Origin: Flavobacterium pectinovorum
GTDB lineage: Bacteria; Bacteroidota; Bacteroidia; Flavobacteriales; Flavobacteriaceae
Length of the DNA: 64,000 bases
Reading direction: 5' to 3'
NCBI RefSeq assembly: GCF_022802975.1
Contig: NZ_JAFEVZ010000010.1
Location: 62,001-126,000, forward strand
The notes under the pieces were generated by a model. That model made no database searches and was not told the DNA's origin. It saw only the letters and a program-made list of their open reading frames with translations. The first letter of the stretch is position 1, and each line of letters starts with the position of its first letter. Below, one piece after another: positions 18,693 to 27,431 of this stretch. Both the position numbers and the translations under genes were made by a program.

Positions 18693-19685
18693 TTATACTT
18701 CTTTTCGTCGAGCCATACTCTGAGCGATGATGCTGGCGGCAATTAATTGCAAGGCATGGTAAAGCATGAGGGGCAGCAATACGATTCCGGTGATGGTACT
18801 GTGCTGAAAAAGTACTTTTGACATAACGGTGCCGTGTACCAATGACTTTTTAGACCCGCAGAATAAGACAGTAATACGGTCTTCATCTGAAAAACCAAGC
18901 AGGCGGCTAAGTAATCCGACAGAAAAGAATACGGCAAAAAACAACGCCATCATCCCTGCAGCGAGTCCGGCAAGTTCAAGAGCCGTGAAGCCTTCGAAAA
19001 GATGTTCGGAAAAGGATTTGCAAAACGACGTGTAAATAATCGTTAGAATAACTGCCTGATCGAAATATTTGAGCTGTTTCTTGTATTTTTCGGCAATGGC
19101 GCCGAAACGGGAATTGAGGCTTATGCCAATGATGACAGGCAGCAAGACTTGAAGAATCAACTTAATGACGATTTGAGTAACATCAAAATCACCTGTCGCA
19201 GAAGCAATAAACAGCCCAACCCAGAGCGGCGTAACCACTACTCCAATCAAACTGGAAATACTCGCATTGAAAATAGCTGCGGGAATGTTTCCCTTGGCGA
19301 TGGAAACCATGACCACGGAAGAGGATACTGTAGACGGTAAAGCTGCCAGAAAAAATACACCCAGCCAAAGCAGCTCGAAGCCGTTATTGATAAACAACGG
19401 GCGAAATGCCAAAACAATGAGCGGAAAAAATAAAAAGGTTGTCAACTGAACGACAATGTGCATTTTCCAGTTGGAAAGTCCGGCTTTTAGTTTCTCAACA
19501 CTCAGTCGCATGCCATAAAACAAGAAAATAAAGGAAACCCCAGCATTTGCAATCTCCTCCAGCGAAACAGGTTCTTTGACCATACCTGGCTTTGGCAAAA
19601 AATAAGCCATCAGAATCATGGTGGCTATCATTAACAGGAAACCGTCGAAACCTGCTTTTTTTAATACTTCTAATAATTTCTTCAA
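18693..19685 (-). CDS. Bile acid:sodium symporter family transporter (YfeH/SLC10A7-like)
   Basis: A 330-residue integral membrane protein with about 9-10 hydrophobic spans. The pattern FLFYGMRLSVEKL near residue 57 and FFLAALPSTVSSSVVMVSIAKGN near 115-137 (split here by family habit into two cross-over helices) is typical of the SLC10A7/YfeH branch of the bile acid:sodium symporter family. SKKSLVHGT near 280 is also characteristic. The substrate in bacteria of this branch is not established. It is the last gene on the reverse strand before the Lrp gene and is separated by 159 bp from the methionine synthase gene, so it may be transcribed independently. Confidence 0.87.
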   Translation of the reverse strand: MKKLLEVLKKAGFDGFLLMIATMILMAYFLPKPGMVKEPVSLEEIANAGVSFIFLFYGMRLSVEKLKAGLSNWKMHIVVQLTTFLFFPLIVLAFRPLFINNGFELLWLGVFFLAALPSTVSSSVVMVSIAKGNIPAAIFNASISSLIGVVVTPLWVGLFIASATGDFDVTQIVIKLILQVLLPVIIGISLNSRFGAIAEKYKKQLKYFDQAVILTIIYTSFCKSFSEHLFEGFTALELAGLAAGMMALFFAVFFSVGLLSRLLGFSDEDRITVLFCGSKKSLVHGTVMSKVLFQHSTITGIVLLPLMLYHALQLIAASIIAQSMARRKEV

Positions 19686-19770
19686 TGTGTTTTAAATATT
19701 ATTCCTCCGTAGAGTCAAGATTACAAAAATATTTTACGCAGATAAACGTGGATTCTCTAGATTCATTAGT

Positions 19771-19807
19771 CTGTCCGCAGAGTCGTTCCGTTAAATTCTA
19801 CGGACAG
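19771..19807. other. Hairpin between the symporter-like carrier and mesD
   Basis: Outer arms CTGTCCG (19771-19777) and CGGACAG (19801-19807); an alternative inner stem CCGT/ACGG competes with it. There is no T-run on either strand, so it is not called a terminator. Confidence 0.35.
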
Positions 19808-19844
19808 TAAACAACAAACCCTATTCAAATTAATACATTGAGAA

Positions 19845-20876
19845 CTAAATTCCAAGTTCTTTACGTATAATTTCTGCTCCTGCGCTTAAGGCACTTAACT
19901 TGCCTCTGGCTACGTTTCGAGATAGCGGAGCCATACCGCAGTTTGTAGAAGGGTAAAGATTTTCGGCATCTACAAACTCAAGAGCTTTACGCAGGGTATT
20001 AGCTACTTCTTCTGGTGTTTCGATAGTGTTAGTTGCCACATCAATGGCACCAACCATTACTTTTTTACCGCGAACAAGTTCCATTAAATCTAAAGGCACA
20101 TTGGAGTTGTGACATTCTAAAGACACCACATCAATTTTAGATTTTTGAATTTTTGGAAAAATTTCTTCGTATTGTCGCCACTCAGAACCTAATGTATTTT
20201 TCCAATCAGTATTTGCCTGTATTCCATAACCATAGCAAATATGAACAGCAGTTTGACAGTGTAAACCTTCAATGGCTCTTTCTAATGCTGCCATTCCCCA
20301 ATCGTTTACTTCATCAAAGAACACATTAAATGCAGGTTCATCAAATTGGATAATATCTACCCCTGCGTCTTGAAGTTCTCTTGCTTCTTCATTGAGTGCT
20401 TTTGCAAATTCCCACGCCAATTTTTCCCTGCTTTTATAATGGTCGTCGTACAAGGTATCTACCATTGTCAATGGGCCTGGCAATGCCCATTTTATAGGCT
20501 TATTAGTCTGTTTACGTAAAAACTTAGCATCCTCAACAAAAACTGATTTTTGACGTGCAACCTCTCCTACTACCACTGGAACACTTGCGTCATATCGGTT
20601 ACGGATTTTTACTGTTTTACGATTTTCAAAATCTACACCGCTTAAATGTTCGATAAAAGTCGTTACAAAATGCTGACGTGTCTGCTCGCCGTCACAAATG
20701 ATATCCAGATCTGCTAATTGTTGTTCCTGCAAAGAAATGCGCAATGCATCTTGTTTCCCTTCAAGTAGCTGATCGCCTTCTAATTTCCATGGTGACCAAA
20801 GTTTTTCGGGTGGTGCAAGCCAGGCAGGTTTGGGTAAACTTCCAACAATAGAGGTGGGTAATAATAATTTCTTCAT
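19845..20876 (-). CDS. mesD: Core methionine synthase, MetE C-terminal-like (MesD type)
   Basis: A 343-residue protein matching only the C-terminal catalytic barrel of cobalamin-independent methionine synthase; full MetE is about 750 residues. The zinc ligands are in place: His212 and Cys214 in VHICYGYG, Glu254 in SLECHNS, and Cys313 in TNCGM. It should transfer a methyl group to homocysteine in the cytoplasm. Lacking the N-terminal half used for folate binding, it belongs with the short folate-independent synthases. The gene directly upstream (30 bp) encodes a DUF1852 protein, the partner (MesX) known to be required by the MesD family, which makes the MesD assignment likely. The methyl donor remains unknown from sequence. 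Confidence 0.83.
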   Translation of the reverse strand: MKKLLLPTSIVGSLPKPAWLAPPEKLWSPWKLEGDQLLEGKQDALRISLQEQQLADLDIICDGEQTRQHFVTTFIEHLSGVDFENRKTVKIRNRYDASVPVVVGEVARQKSVFVEDAKFLRKQTNKPIKWALPGPLTMVDTLYDDHYKSREKLAWEFAKALNEEARELQDAGVDIIQFDEPAFNVFFDEVNDWGMAALERAIEGLHCQTAVHICYGYGIQANTDWKNTLGSEWRQYEEIFPKIQKSKIDVVSLECHNSNVPLDLMELVRGKKVMVGAIDVATNTIETPEEVANTLRKALEFVDAENLYPSTNCGMAPLSRNVARGKLSALSAGAEIIRKELGI

Positions 20877-20906
20877 AATAGTATAATTTTAATGCGTTGT
20901 AATCAA

Positions 20907-21959
20907 TTAAAGGATAAAATTAGCAGACCATTGTTTCAGGAGGCTTTTGTAAGGCTTAATAAAATGTTCATCTGCATATTTACCCTGTTCAACTGCCAGT
21001 CGGCTTCGCTCTTCACGGTCATAAACCACGCGAGTCAGTGAATAATCTTCGTGTTTAAGACTAGGTTGATAGATTTTTCCTGCCACTGAATTTGCATTGT
21101 AAATTTCAGGGCGATAAATCTTCTGGAAAGTCTCCATTGTGCTGATTGAGCTGATTAGTCCAAGATCAGTATAATCAGCAAGCAGATCTCCTGAATGATA
21201 AAAAGCCATCGGTGCCACACTATTCGGAGGCATGAAAAAACGAACTTTTAAGCCCATTTTAGAGAAATATTCATCAGTGATAGAATACTGGTCCTGCAGA
21301 TACTCAAAACCCAGAACCGGATGCTGATACTCCGTGCGGGTATAAGTTTTGTTACTCGATACACTTAGACAAATGATCGGTGACATCTTAAAGTGCTCTT
21401 TATAAGTTGCTGAACTCACAAAGCACTTATAAAGTTTTCCGTGTAAATCACCAAAATTTTCAGGAATAGAAAAAGTAGATTTGTTTTTATTGTGCTCGAT
21501 CAATAAAATACTGAAATCATAATCCCGAACATAAGACGAATAATTATTTCCGGCAACTCCTTCGATTTGCTGGCCAGTCTTACGATCAATAATATTTGTT
21601 TTTAAAACTTCAATCATCGGTAGATCGTTACTACCATTCTTATCATCAATACTCATTGTTACTGTGAGGATTTCAAGTTCTAGAAGGTAACGATCTGCTT
21701 TTGGATTATCTAAATGAGCCAATGCATTGAATCGATTGTTAATCATATTTAAGGCATTGCGTAAGTTTTGCTGGCGATTAGCTCCTCGAGCCAGGTTGGC
21801 AAAATTGGTTGTCAAACGCGTTTTACTTGAGGGATGATAGTTTTCATCTAAACAAGTACTCTTTAGTGTGAATGCAAAATCATTCTGGATTATATTCTGA
21901 ATGTTTTCAATATCCTGCTTTTCGTTTATTCCCCTATCTTCTTGTAAGTTAGCTTTCAT
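20907..21959 (-). CDS. mesX: DUF1852 protein, putative MesX partner of MesD
   Basis: A 350-residue cytoplasmic protein of the DUF1852 family, recognisable by conserved stretches such as RLTTNFANLARG near 50 and NALNMINNRFNALAHLDNP near 75 (with a short leading segment), and SVAPMAFYHSGDLL further on. DUF1852 proteins are encoded beside short MetE-like enzymes and, in the MesD family, are needed for methionine synthesis, possibly to generate the methyl donor with oxygen. The frame is open 11 codons further up to a TTG, but the ATG at 21957-21959 is the more likely start. It is the first gene of a two-gene operon with mesD. Confidence 0.8.
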   Translation of the reverse strand: MKANLQEDRGINEKQDIENIQNIIQNDFAFTLKSTCLDENYHPSSKTRLTTNFANLARGANRQQNLRNALNMINNRFNALAHLDNPKADRYLLELEILTVTMSIDDKNGSNDLPMIEVLKTNIIDRKTGQQIEGVAGNNYSSYVRDYDFSILLIEHNKNKSTFSIPENFGDLHGKLYKCFVSSATYKEHFKMSPIICLSVSSNKTYTRTEYQHPVLGFEYLQDQYSITDEYFSKMGLKVRFFMPPNSVAPMAFYHSGDLLADYTDLGLISSISTMETFQKIYRPEIYNANSVAGKIYQPSLKHEDYSLTRVVYDREERSRLAVEQGKYADEHFIKPYKSLLKQWSANFIL

Positions 21960-22195
21960 TTGATGATAATATTTAGTTTTTTTACCCTGCAAATTTGAAA
22001 ATAAAAGATTAAATATTTTTATTTATACTAAAAATAAGTTAATTATTCTTTTTTATATTACATTTAAAGATTATTAGTCTTTTTGCAAATAAAATATTGA
22101 AAGAAAACAGATAATTATTCTTTAGAGCACTAGGATATGACCCATTTGAAGGTTCCCATAACAATTCAAGCCTCGAAAAAGAAAACAATATCATT

Positions 22196-22203
22196 TATAT
22201 TTG
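22196..22203 (+). promoter_or_regulatory. Candidate -7 box for the nitroreductase gene
   Basis: TATATTTG, an exact match to TAnnTTTG, 24 bp before the ATG at 22228. The longer frame that starts with a TTG at 22201 would begin inside this box, which argues for the ATG start. Confidence 0.45.
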
Positions 22204-22227
22204 CCAAAAATTAAGATAGAAATAGCA

Positions 22228-22857
22228 ATGAATTTGATAGAAAATTTAAAATGGCGCTACGCCACAAAAGCTTATAATAACACTAAAGTAACAGAAGAGA
22301 AGGTCGATCAGATCTTAGAAGCTATAAATCTTTCAGCATCTTCTTGTGGTCTGCAATCTTACCGTGTTTTTGTCGTTAGCAACCCGGAAATCCAAAAGAA
22401 ATTAGGTGCTGATTCGTATAATGGACAGATTAGCTCTTGCTCTCATTTGCTGGTTTTTGCTGCATTCAATGACATGACTTCGACTTACATTGACGATTAT
22501 ATGGCAATGACAGAAAAGCAAAGAGGTCTTGATGCTGGTGCCTTATCAGGATTTAGAAATGGACTGCATTCCTATTTCAGCACTATTAACGCAGAGCAAA
22601 AAGCACTTTGGGCGGCCAAACAGGCTTATATTGCACTAGGAACCGCACTTATTGCTGCGGCAGAATTGAAAGTGGATGCCACTCCTATTGAAGGATTTAA
22701 TGCCGCCAATATCGATGCCGTTTTGGATTTGAAAGAAAAAGGGTTGCATGCTACAGTTATCCTCGCTTTAGGATATCGGGATTCGGAAAAAGACTATATG
22801 GCAACTACGAAAAAAGTTCGTTTACCTATAGATGAAATGATAACTAAAGTTTATTAA
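22228..22857 (+). CDS. NAD(P)H-dependent nitroreductase-family oxidoreductase (NfsB-like)
   Basis: A 209-residue flavoprotein of the nitroreductase family. The N-terminus LKWRYATKAYNNTKV and the FMN-contacting SSCGLQSYRVFVV are typical, as is AAKQAYIALGTALIAAAEL in the middle and GFNAANIDAVLDL near the end. Such enzymes bind FMN and reduce nitro compounds, quinones or flavins with NAD(P)H in the cytoplasm. The ATG at 22228 is chosen because a promoter box overlaps the alternative TTG start. It is divergent from mesX with a shared 268-bp upstream region; a supply of reduced flavin to the MesX/MesD system is conceivable but unproven. A strong terminator lies downstream at 23087-23123. Confidence 0.88.
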   Translation: MNLIENLKWRYATKAYNNTKVTEEKVDQILEAINLSASSCGLQSYRVFVVSNPEIQKKLGADSYNGQISSCSHLLVFAAFNDMTSTYIDDYMAMTEKQRGLDAGALSGFRNGLHSYFSTINAEQKALWAAKQAYIALGTALIAAAELKVDATPIEGFNAANIDAVLDLKEKGLHATVILALGYRDSEKDYMATTKKVRLPIDEMITKVY

Positions 22858-23000
22858 TGTTATTAGATATGTTAATTATTAAGGGAAAAGTGTAGGTTTA
22901 GCCTTGTGGACTTGATACTTTTTCTGCCACAAAAAGCTCAGGCGAATTTTTACATCAAACCTCAACAGGACATCTAAACCAAATTTACATAGTCAATGGA

Positions 23001-23097
23001 AGACAGATATTACATGTAGTACGCCAATTTCTTTAAATCATCCAAAAAATATGTTGAAATTTGTCCTGTTCCTGTCACTAAAAGCTAAAAGGCGCCA
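23001..23097. repeat. Dispersed repeat, copy 2 of 2
   Basis: Matches 15555-15650: three differences in the first 69 bases, then divergence to a shared GGCGCCA end. Here the GGCGCCA end forms the left arm of a terminator, while in copy 1 it is part of a simple palindrome. Confidence 0.6.
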
Positions 23098-23123
23098 ATT
23101 GTCTTCAAATGGCGCCTTTTTTT
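23087..23123 (+). terminator. Strong hairpin terminator after the nitroreductase gene
   Basis: Perfect 11-bp stem AAAAGGCGCCA (23087-23097) / TGGCGCCTTTT (23110-23120), 12-nt loop, followed by more T. It could work on both strands, since the left arm begins with AAAA, and so may also end the reverse protease operon. Confidence 0.8.
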
Positions 23124-23352
23124 ATTAAACAATTTAATTTCCATTAAAAACCAAATACAAATCCATAAATAAAACCCAATAATAAACTAAAGCCGAACCT
23201 CAGAAAAGTGTGGTATTTACGGATCTTTTGGCAGTATGGTTAAAATACTCAACAGGGTAAATAATTGATAAAGAGAGTGTAATAAACCTCTTCAACCGAC
23301 ATACTAAAATGCTTTTAAAAGTGAGACAGTCTCTTTTTTTCAAAATAGGAAA

Positions 23353-25020
23353 TTAAATTTCTTTATTTAAAGAGGATTCTACAAAATTAAAAATTACGTC
23401 TGCGGGTATTGCCAGAGAGCATGTACGGCTAAATCGGGCTATATTAATTCCTATAAAAGTTCCGTCGGCTTTAAAAACGGGCCCTCCGCATTGATGAGGT
23501 TTTAACTTTGCATCATGCGCAAAAACAGATTCAAAATTATCAAATCGTTCACTTCTGCCCCCTTCAAATTTATTGGAAGGATGATCACTTAAGGGGGATT
23601 TTTCTAATACTACGTTATAATCGAATTCTTCTCCGTTTCTTAATCCCTTTATCGAAATCGTATCGCCCACCAAATACTGCATTAATTCCCTGCCATAATC
23701 TTCGGGCTTCGTAACAGCAATACCGTTAATAAACTTTACCTGATCCTGTACTTGCAGACCTGCTTTTGCAGCCGGACTATCCGGGCCAAAACTGGTAATC
23801 GTAATATTTCCTTTAATAAAATTGGCACCGGCACCAAAGTAACCTTTAGCAGGTTTAGTCTCAAACTTAAAAACATCAGATCCTAAAGAACTTAATTCAT
23901 TTTTATTATCACTTAAAGAACTAACAAGGGGTATTCCAAGATTTTTAAATGAGTCAGTAACTTTAGTTTTAGAAATTGCTTCTTTATTAATTTTATTGAT
24001 TTTTAAAAGTGCTAAATCATTTGACAAACTAGTAGCAACAACTTTTGCATCGTATAACTTACCATCAATTTTAACTACAACAGCGTTTGTTAGCAGACTA
24101 TTTTTGGTAACAATGCATGTAAATTTCCCTGATTTATCCTCTGGTTTAATAAGCGTTCCAAAAGCTATTATTTTTGTATTATCGCCCTTGCTTACTATTT
24201 CAATTATCCCTTTTGTGACTAAATTAGAAGGAGTAACGTTTAGATAATTTATAAGTTTATCTTTTGAAGTATCTGGTGCAAATTGATGTTTAGTTGAAGG
24301 CAGTTCTGCATAATTTACCGGTTGTAACAAATCTTCCCAATATTCTCTGAAAAGGTTTACAGGTGACTCGTAATTAATATCTTCGTCTATAGCGATACGG
24401 CTATGAATTGCAATAACTCTTCCCAGGTTGTCAAAAAGCGGTCCTCCTGAATCCCCAGGTTCCATTTTACAGGTTGAAACCATAAATCCCCATGGATCTA
24501 ATACAGTTGCTATTTTGCCGACACGTATGGTTGGAACATCCTGATTGAGTGTTGTTGGATAGGCTATACTGACACACAAATTGTTAGTACTCATGCTATC
24601 AGACCAACCCATTTCTGCAAAAGGATAAGTTCCCGGATCCATTATTTTTAGCATTCCTACATCTGGTCTTCCCTGCATAGATTTAATTCCCATTCTTCCC
24701 AAAGCTTTAGCGCTCACCGTTTTTCCATCAGGAAAATGTACTCTGTAAAAATTACCCGGATGAATGGCATGAGCTGCAGTTAAAATAATACCTTCCGGCT
24801 TCACGACAACACCTGAAAACTGCGGGCTGTTTTGTTTTGAGCTTAAACTATCAATACCCCACAGCTTTACAGCTGCGGGATACGATTTTTCTAAAATTTT
24901 TTTGACGGCTTTATCCTGAATTTCTGAATTCTGCGCTATTAAAGCACTGTTGGTTAATAGTACAAATACAAATAAATTTTTCAGTAGAAAAAATGCTGTT
25001 TTTTTATTTTTCACTTTCAA
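23353..25020 (-). CDS. Exported trypsin-like serine protease with PDZ domain and degenerate second protease-like domain
   Basis: A 555-residue protein with a signal peptide (cleaved near ALIAQ, residue 30). Residues about 45-225 form a trypsin-like domain with a full triad: His84 in TAAHA, Asp120 in GRPDVGML, Ser191 in PGDSGGP. Residues about 280-390 and 490-545 look like a second chymotrypsin-type domain split around a PDZ domain (about 395-470). In it the Asp remains (Asp335 in SNDLALLK), but the His site reads LLTNAVV and the Ser site is HQCGGP with Cys511. This half is therefore probably non-catalytic, perhaps binding substrate. Its start overlaps the end of the TlpA-like gene by 17 bp, so the two are co-transcribed with the SusCD operon. 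Confidence 0.85.
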   Translation of the reverse strand: MKVKNKKTAFFLLKNLFVFVLLTNSALIAQNSEIQDKAVKKILEKSYPAAVKLWGIDSLSSKQNSPQFSGVVVKPEGIILTAAHAIHPGNFYRVHFPDGKTVSAKALGRMGIKSMQGRPDVGMLKIMDPGTYPFAEMGWSDSMSTNNLCVSIAYPTTLNQDVPTIRVGKIATVLDPWGFMVSTCKMEPGDSGGPLFDNLGRVIAIHSRIAIDEDINYESPVNLFREYWEDLLQPVNYAELPSTKHQFAPDTSKDKLINYLNVTPSNLVTKGIIEIVSKGDNTKIIAFGTLIKPEDKSGKFTCIVTKNSLLTNAVVVKIDGKLYDAKVVATSLSNDLALLKINKINKEAISKTKVTDSFKNLGIPLVSSLSDNKNELSSLGSDVFKFETKPAKGYFGAGANFIKGNITITSFGPDSPAAKAGLQVQDQVKFINGIAVTKPEDYGRELMQYLVGDTISIKGLRNGEEFDYNVVLEKSPLSDHPSNKFEGGRSERFDNFESVFAHDAKLKPHQCGGPVFKADGTFIGINIARFSRTCSLAIPADVIFNFVESSLNKEI

Positions 25021-26191
25021 TTGCTTTAGCTAACTGGTCTTTTAAGGATTCGCTGAAACCAGTAAATTTCTGAATTATTTTACCTTCTCTGTCAATTAAA
25101 AACAAGGTTGGTATCCCCACAATCATAAATTCTTTTAGTGTCTTTTCTTTATCGGGACTTAACACTTGAGGCCAGGGCATATTTTCCTGTGCCATAGCTT
25201 TGCGCCAGGCTTCCTGATTAGAATCTACGGAAACACTCAATACTTCGAATCCTTTGTCTTTATATTTAGTGTAAAGTTCTTTTACCGCAGGAATGGCTTT
25301 TCGGCAAGGACCGCACCAGCTTGCCCAAAAGTCAATTAGCACATATTTCCCTTTAAAAGATTCTATGTTAATTATATCTCCATTAGGAGAAGGATAGGCA
25401 AATACAGGTATTTGACTTTTATTTTTTAATGAATTCCTGATATTTTTCTTCGTCTGATATTCCTTATCCAGATATTTCAAATTCTCGGATTGCGGATATT
25501 TTTTAAGTGCCTGTTGTATGTTCGATTCAAAAAACGCACTATCGGCATCAGTAGGATACAAACTCAGTAAATAAGCGATGGCCGGACTATCCGAGTTAAC
25601 TTCAATAAATTTCTCTAAACGAAGTCTGTTAAATTCACCTGATTTTTTAATAAATCCCTCACTCTTAATATGCTTTCTCCAGGTTGAATCCTGCTGTGCA
25701 GTACGGTTTGCTATTAGCCATTCATCATTCAATATTTTCATTTCTTCAGAAGCAAGATATTGATTGTAATCGGCTGCATTAATAATTTTAGTTGCTTTAG
25801 AACCACTTTGCAGCTCAACAAAACCGGAATTTTTCATTTTAAATTTAGACGTATCATAACCGCGAGCCGAAACTTTTACATCTGCATCAGCCCAAAACGA
25901 TGCGGTTTGCCATTTTAAAATATCTAAGGAATACAGGGTTTGTTTTTTATTCGTTTTTAATTTGAAATCTCCCTGCTCATTTACTACTGTTGAATCGATA
26001 AGTTTCCTTTGGCTTCCAATTCCTTCATACAACCAGATTTTATTGTATTTTTTAAAAATCTCAGGGTTTAGATTTTGAACATGTCCGTAAACAACAATTG
26101 ATTTCTCTGCCTGTGCTTGTAAGGCAAATGATGCGAAAAAGAAAAAAATGAAACTTAGACAAAAAGGGGATATTTTTTTTAATTGTATCAT
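25004..26191 (-). CDS. TlpA-like thioredoxin-fold protein with N-terminal extension (I)
   Basis: A 395-residue exported protein with a signal peptide (residues 5-27, FALQAQA). The C-terminal third is a TlpA/AhpC-TSA domain with WCGPC, redox cysteines Cys293 and Cys296, and the cis-proline loop VGIPTLFLID. The N-terminal 250 residues look beta-rich (DUF4369-like) then helical, as in many Bacteroidota peptide-linked thioredoxins. It likely reduces disulfides or protects thiols in the periplasm. It is 6 bp after a second TlpA-like gene and overlaps the protease gene by 17 bp. Two such proteins in a row next to a SusCD pair point to a thiol-dependent substrate or transporter quality control (inference). 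Confidence 0.87.
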   Translation of the reverse strand: MIQLKKISPFCLSFIFFFFASFALQAQAEKSIVVYGHVQNLNPEIFKKYNKIWLYEGIGSQRKLIDSTVVNEQGDFKLKTNKKQTLYSLDILKWQTASFWADADVKVSARGYDTSKFKMKNSGFVELQSGSKATKIINAADYNQYLASEEMKILNDEWLIANRTAQQDSTWRKHIKSEGFIKKSGEFNRLRLEKFIEVNSDSPAIAYLLSLYPTDADSAFFESNIQQALKKYPQSENLKYLDKEYQTKKNIRNSLKNKSQIPVFAYPSPNGDIINIESFKGKYVLIDFWASWCGPCRKAIPAVKELYTKYKDKGFEVLSVSVDSNQEAWRKAMAQENMPWPQVLSPDKEKTLKEFMIVGIPTLFLIDREGKIIQKFTGFSESLKDQLAKAIESEK

Positions 26192-26197
26192 GATAGC

Positions 26198-27352
26198 TTA
26201 TTGTTTAAATATTTCTTTTAATGTCTGATCTAGTTCTTCATGCCCGGAACCTTTCCAACGTTTCACTAATCGTCCTTCTTTATCTAATAAAATTTGGGTA
26301 GGATATGCCTCTATACTATACATTTGAACAACATCCTGTTTCATATTAATTTCGTTGTTGATAACATTTGTCCAGGTTAACCCATCTTTTTCGATAGCTC
26401 CTTTCCAATTTTTTTCAGCTATAGCCTGACTTTGAACTTTTTCACTTGCAACGCCTAAAATTTCAAATCCTAACGATTTGTATTTAGCATATAATTCTTT
26501 TAAATGTGGATTAGCGGCACGACACGGACCACACCAGCTTCCCCAAAAATCTACCAATACATATTTTCCTTTAAAATCAGAAAGGTTCACCAACTTACCA
26601 CTTACATCAGGTTTGGTAAAATCGGGCATCGGACCACCATCAGCCATTATTTTATTTGCCTCAATTTTAGATTTTATCCCTTGCCCGTATCTTGTATTTT
26701 TGTATGTTGGAGACAAGGCATTGAAAGCCTGTTCTAACTCGCTTGCAGAATAACTTTTAGATGTTTGATTTAAGTAGTAAAGACTAGCAAGTAAATCAGG
26801 ATTTTCTTTGATAAAAGCATTTTTTCCATCTTCAATAGCCTTTCGGTTGTCCATCATCTTTTTTAAATGCTTCTCCGTCTCTTCCTTAATACCCATCATA
26901 CGAATTTCTGTGAATTGCTGCTGAAGCGTCATCATTTCTTTTATGTCTTTGGCTTGTAATTTTCTTAGTTTTGTAAAACCGTCATTATGGATATCGCCTG
27001 TTACTCCAGCCAGATGTAGTTCATCTACATTACCATTGACAGTAATATTCGCTCCTTTACTAAGGACAATTTCTAAACCCGGAGCCGGCATATACATACC
27101 TGTTTTTCCTCCACCCAGGTAGATGTTACGATCGTAGGTTGTTCTTAATTGCGTAACAATAGGCTCATCTGTGGCTTTACCGCTCAATTCAAATACGTCA
27201 TTTTTTGCTTGTACTTTAATATCTCCTTCAGGCCCGGGAACAATTATTTGCTCGTTACCTTGTCCTTTAATCTTTCCTTTAATAGTAAAGTCTTGTGCAC
27301 TGACTGCAATTGCAGCGGAACACATCATCATTGAAATTATAAACTTTTTCAT
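26198..27352 (-). CDS. TlpA-like thioredoxin-fold protein with N-terminal DUF4369-like domain (II)
   Basis: A 384-residue exported protein with signal peptide to about residue 19 (AIAVSAQ). The N-terminus (DFTIKGKIKGQGNEQIIV) is DUF4369-like, a helical linker follows (130-235), and the C-terminal domain is TlpA with WCGPC, Cys274 and Cys277, and the cis-Pro loop SIEAYPTQILLD. It shares the architecture of the next gene but is clearly diverged from it, so the pair is an old duplication or two recruitments. It is separated from the PKD-like lipoprotein gene by 79 bp with a hairpin at 27394-27423, so it may be expressed at a different level from the genes upstream. Confidence 0.87.
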   Translation of the reverse strand: MKKFIISMMMCSAAIAVSAQDFTIKGKIKGQGNEQIIVPGPEGDIKVQAKNDVFELSGKATDEPIVTQLRTTYDRNIYLGGGKTGMYMPAPGLEIVLSKGANITVNGNVDELHLAGVTGDIHNDGFTKLRKLQAKDIKEMMTLQQQFTEIRMMGIKEETEKHLKKMMDNRKAIEDGKNAFIKENPDLLASLYYLNQTSKSYSASELEQAFNALSPTYKNTRYGQGIKSKIEANKIMADGGPMPDFTKPDVSGKLVNLSDFKGKYVLVDFWGSWCGPCRAANPHLKELYAKYKSLGFEILGVASEKVQSQAIAEKNWKGAIEKDGLTWTNVINNEINMKQDVVQMYSIEAYPTQILLDKEGRLVKRWKGSGHEELDQTLKEIFKQ

Positions 27353-27393
27353 TTACTTGATTTTATTATTTTTTTTTAATTATTTATTATTTT

Positions 27394-27423
27394 ATCCCTA
27401 TACTTTTTATGCCGTATAGGGAT
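27394..27423. other. Hairpin inside the SusCD operon
   Basis: 10-bp perfect arms ATCCCTATAC (27394-27403) / GTATAGGGAT (27414-27423) with a 10-nt loop. The downstream minus-strand sequence is A-rich, not T-rich, so it is not a standard terminator there. It may act in mRNA processing or stability between the lipoprotein and thioredoxin genes. Confidence 0.45.
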
Positions 27424-27431
27424 TAAACTGA

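Larger units (their letters stand above)
22858..23352. other. Intergenic stretch with repeat copy and terminator
   Basis: 495 bp between convergent genes. It contains a short segment similar to 17773-17797, copy 2 of the 97-bp repeat, and a strong terminator. No coding-like frame of its own. Confidence 0.5.

Noticed and set aside
21960..22227. SAM-type riboswitch upstream of mesX
   Set aside because: I looked for paired stems typical of methionine-gene riboswitches and found none convincing.
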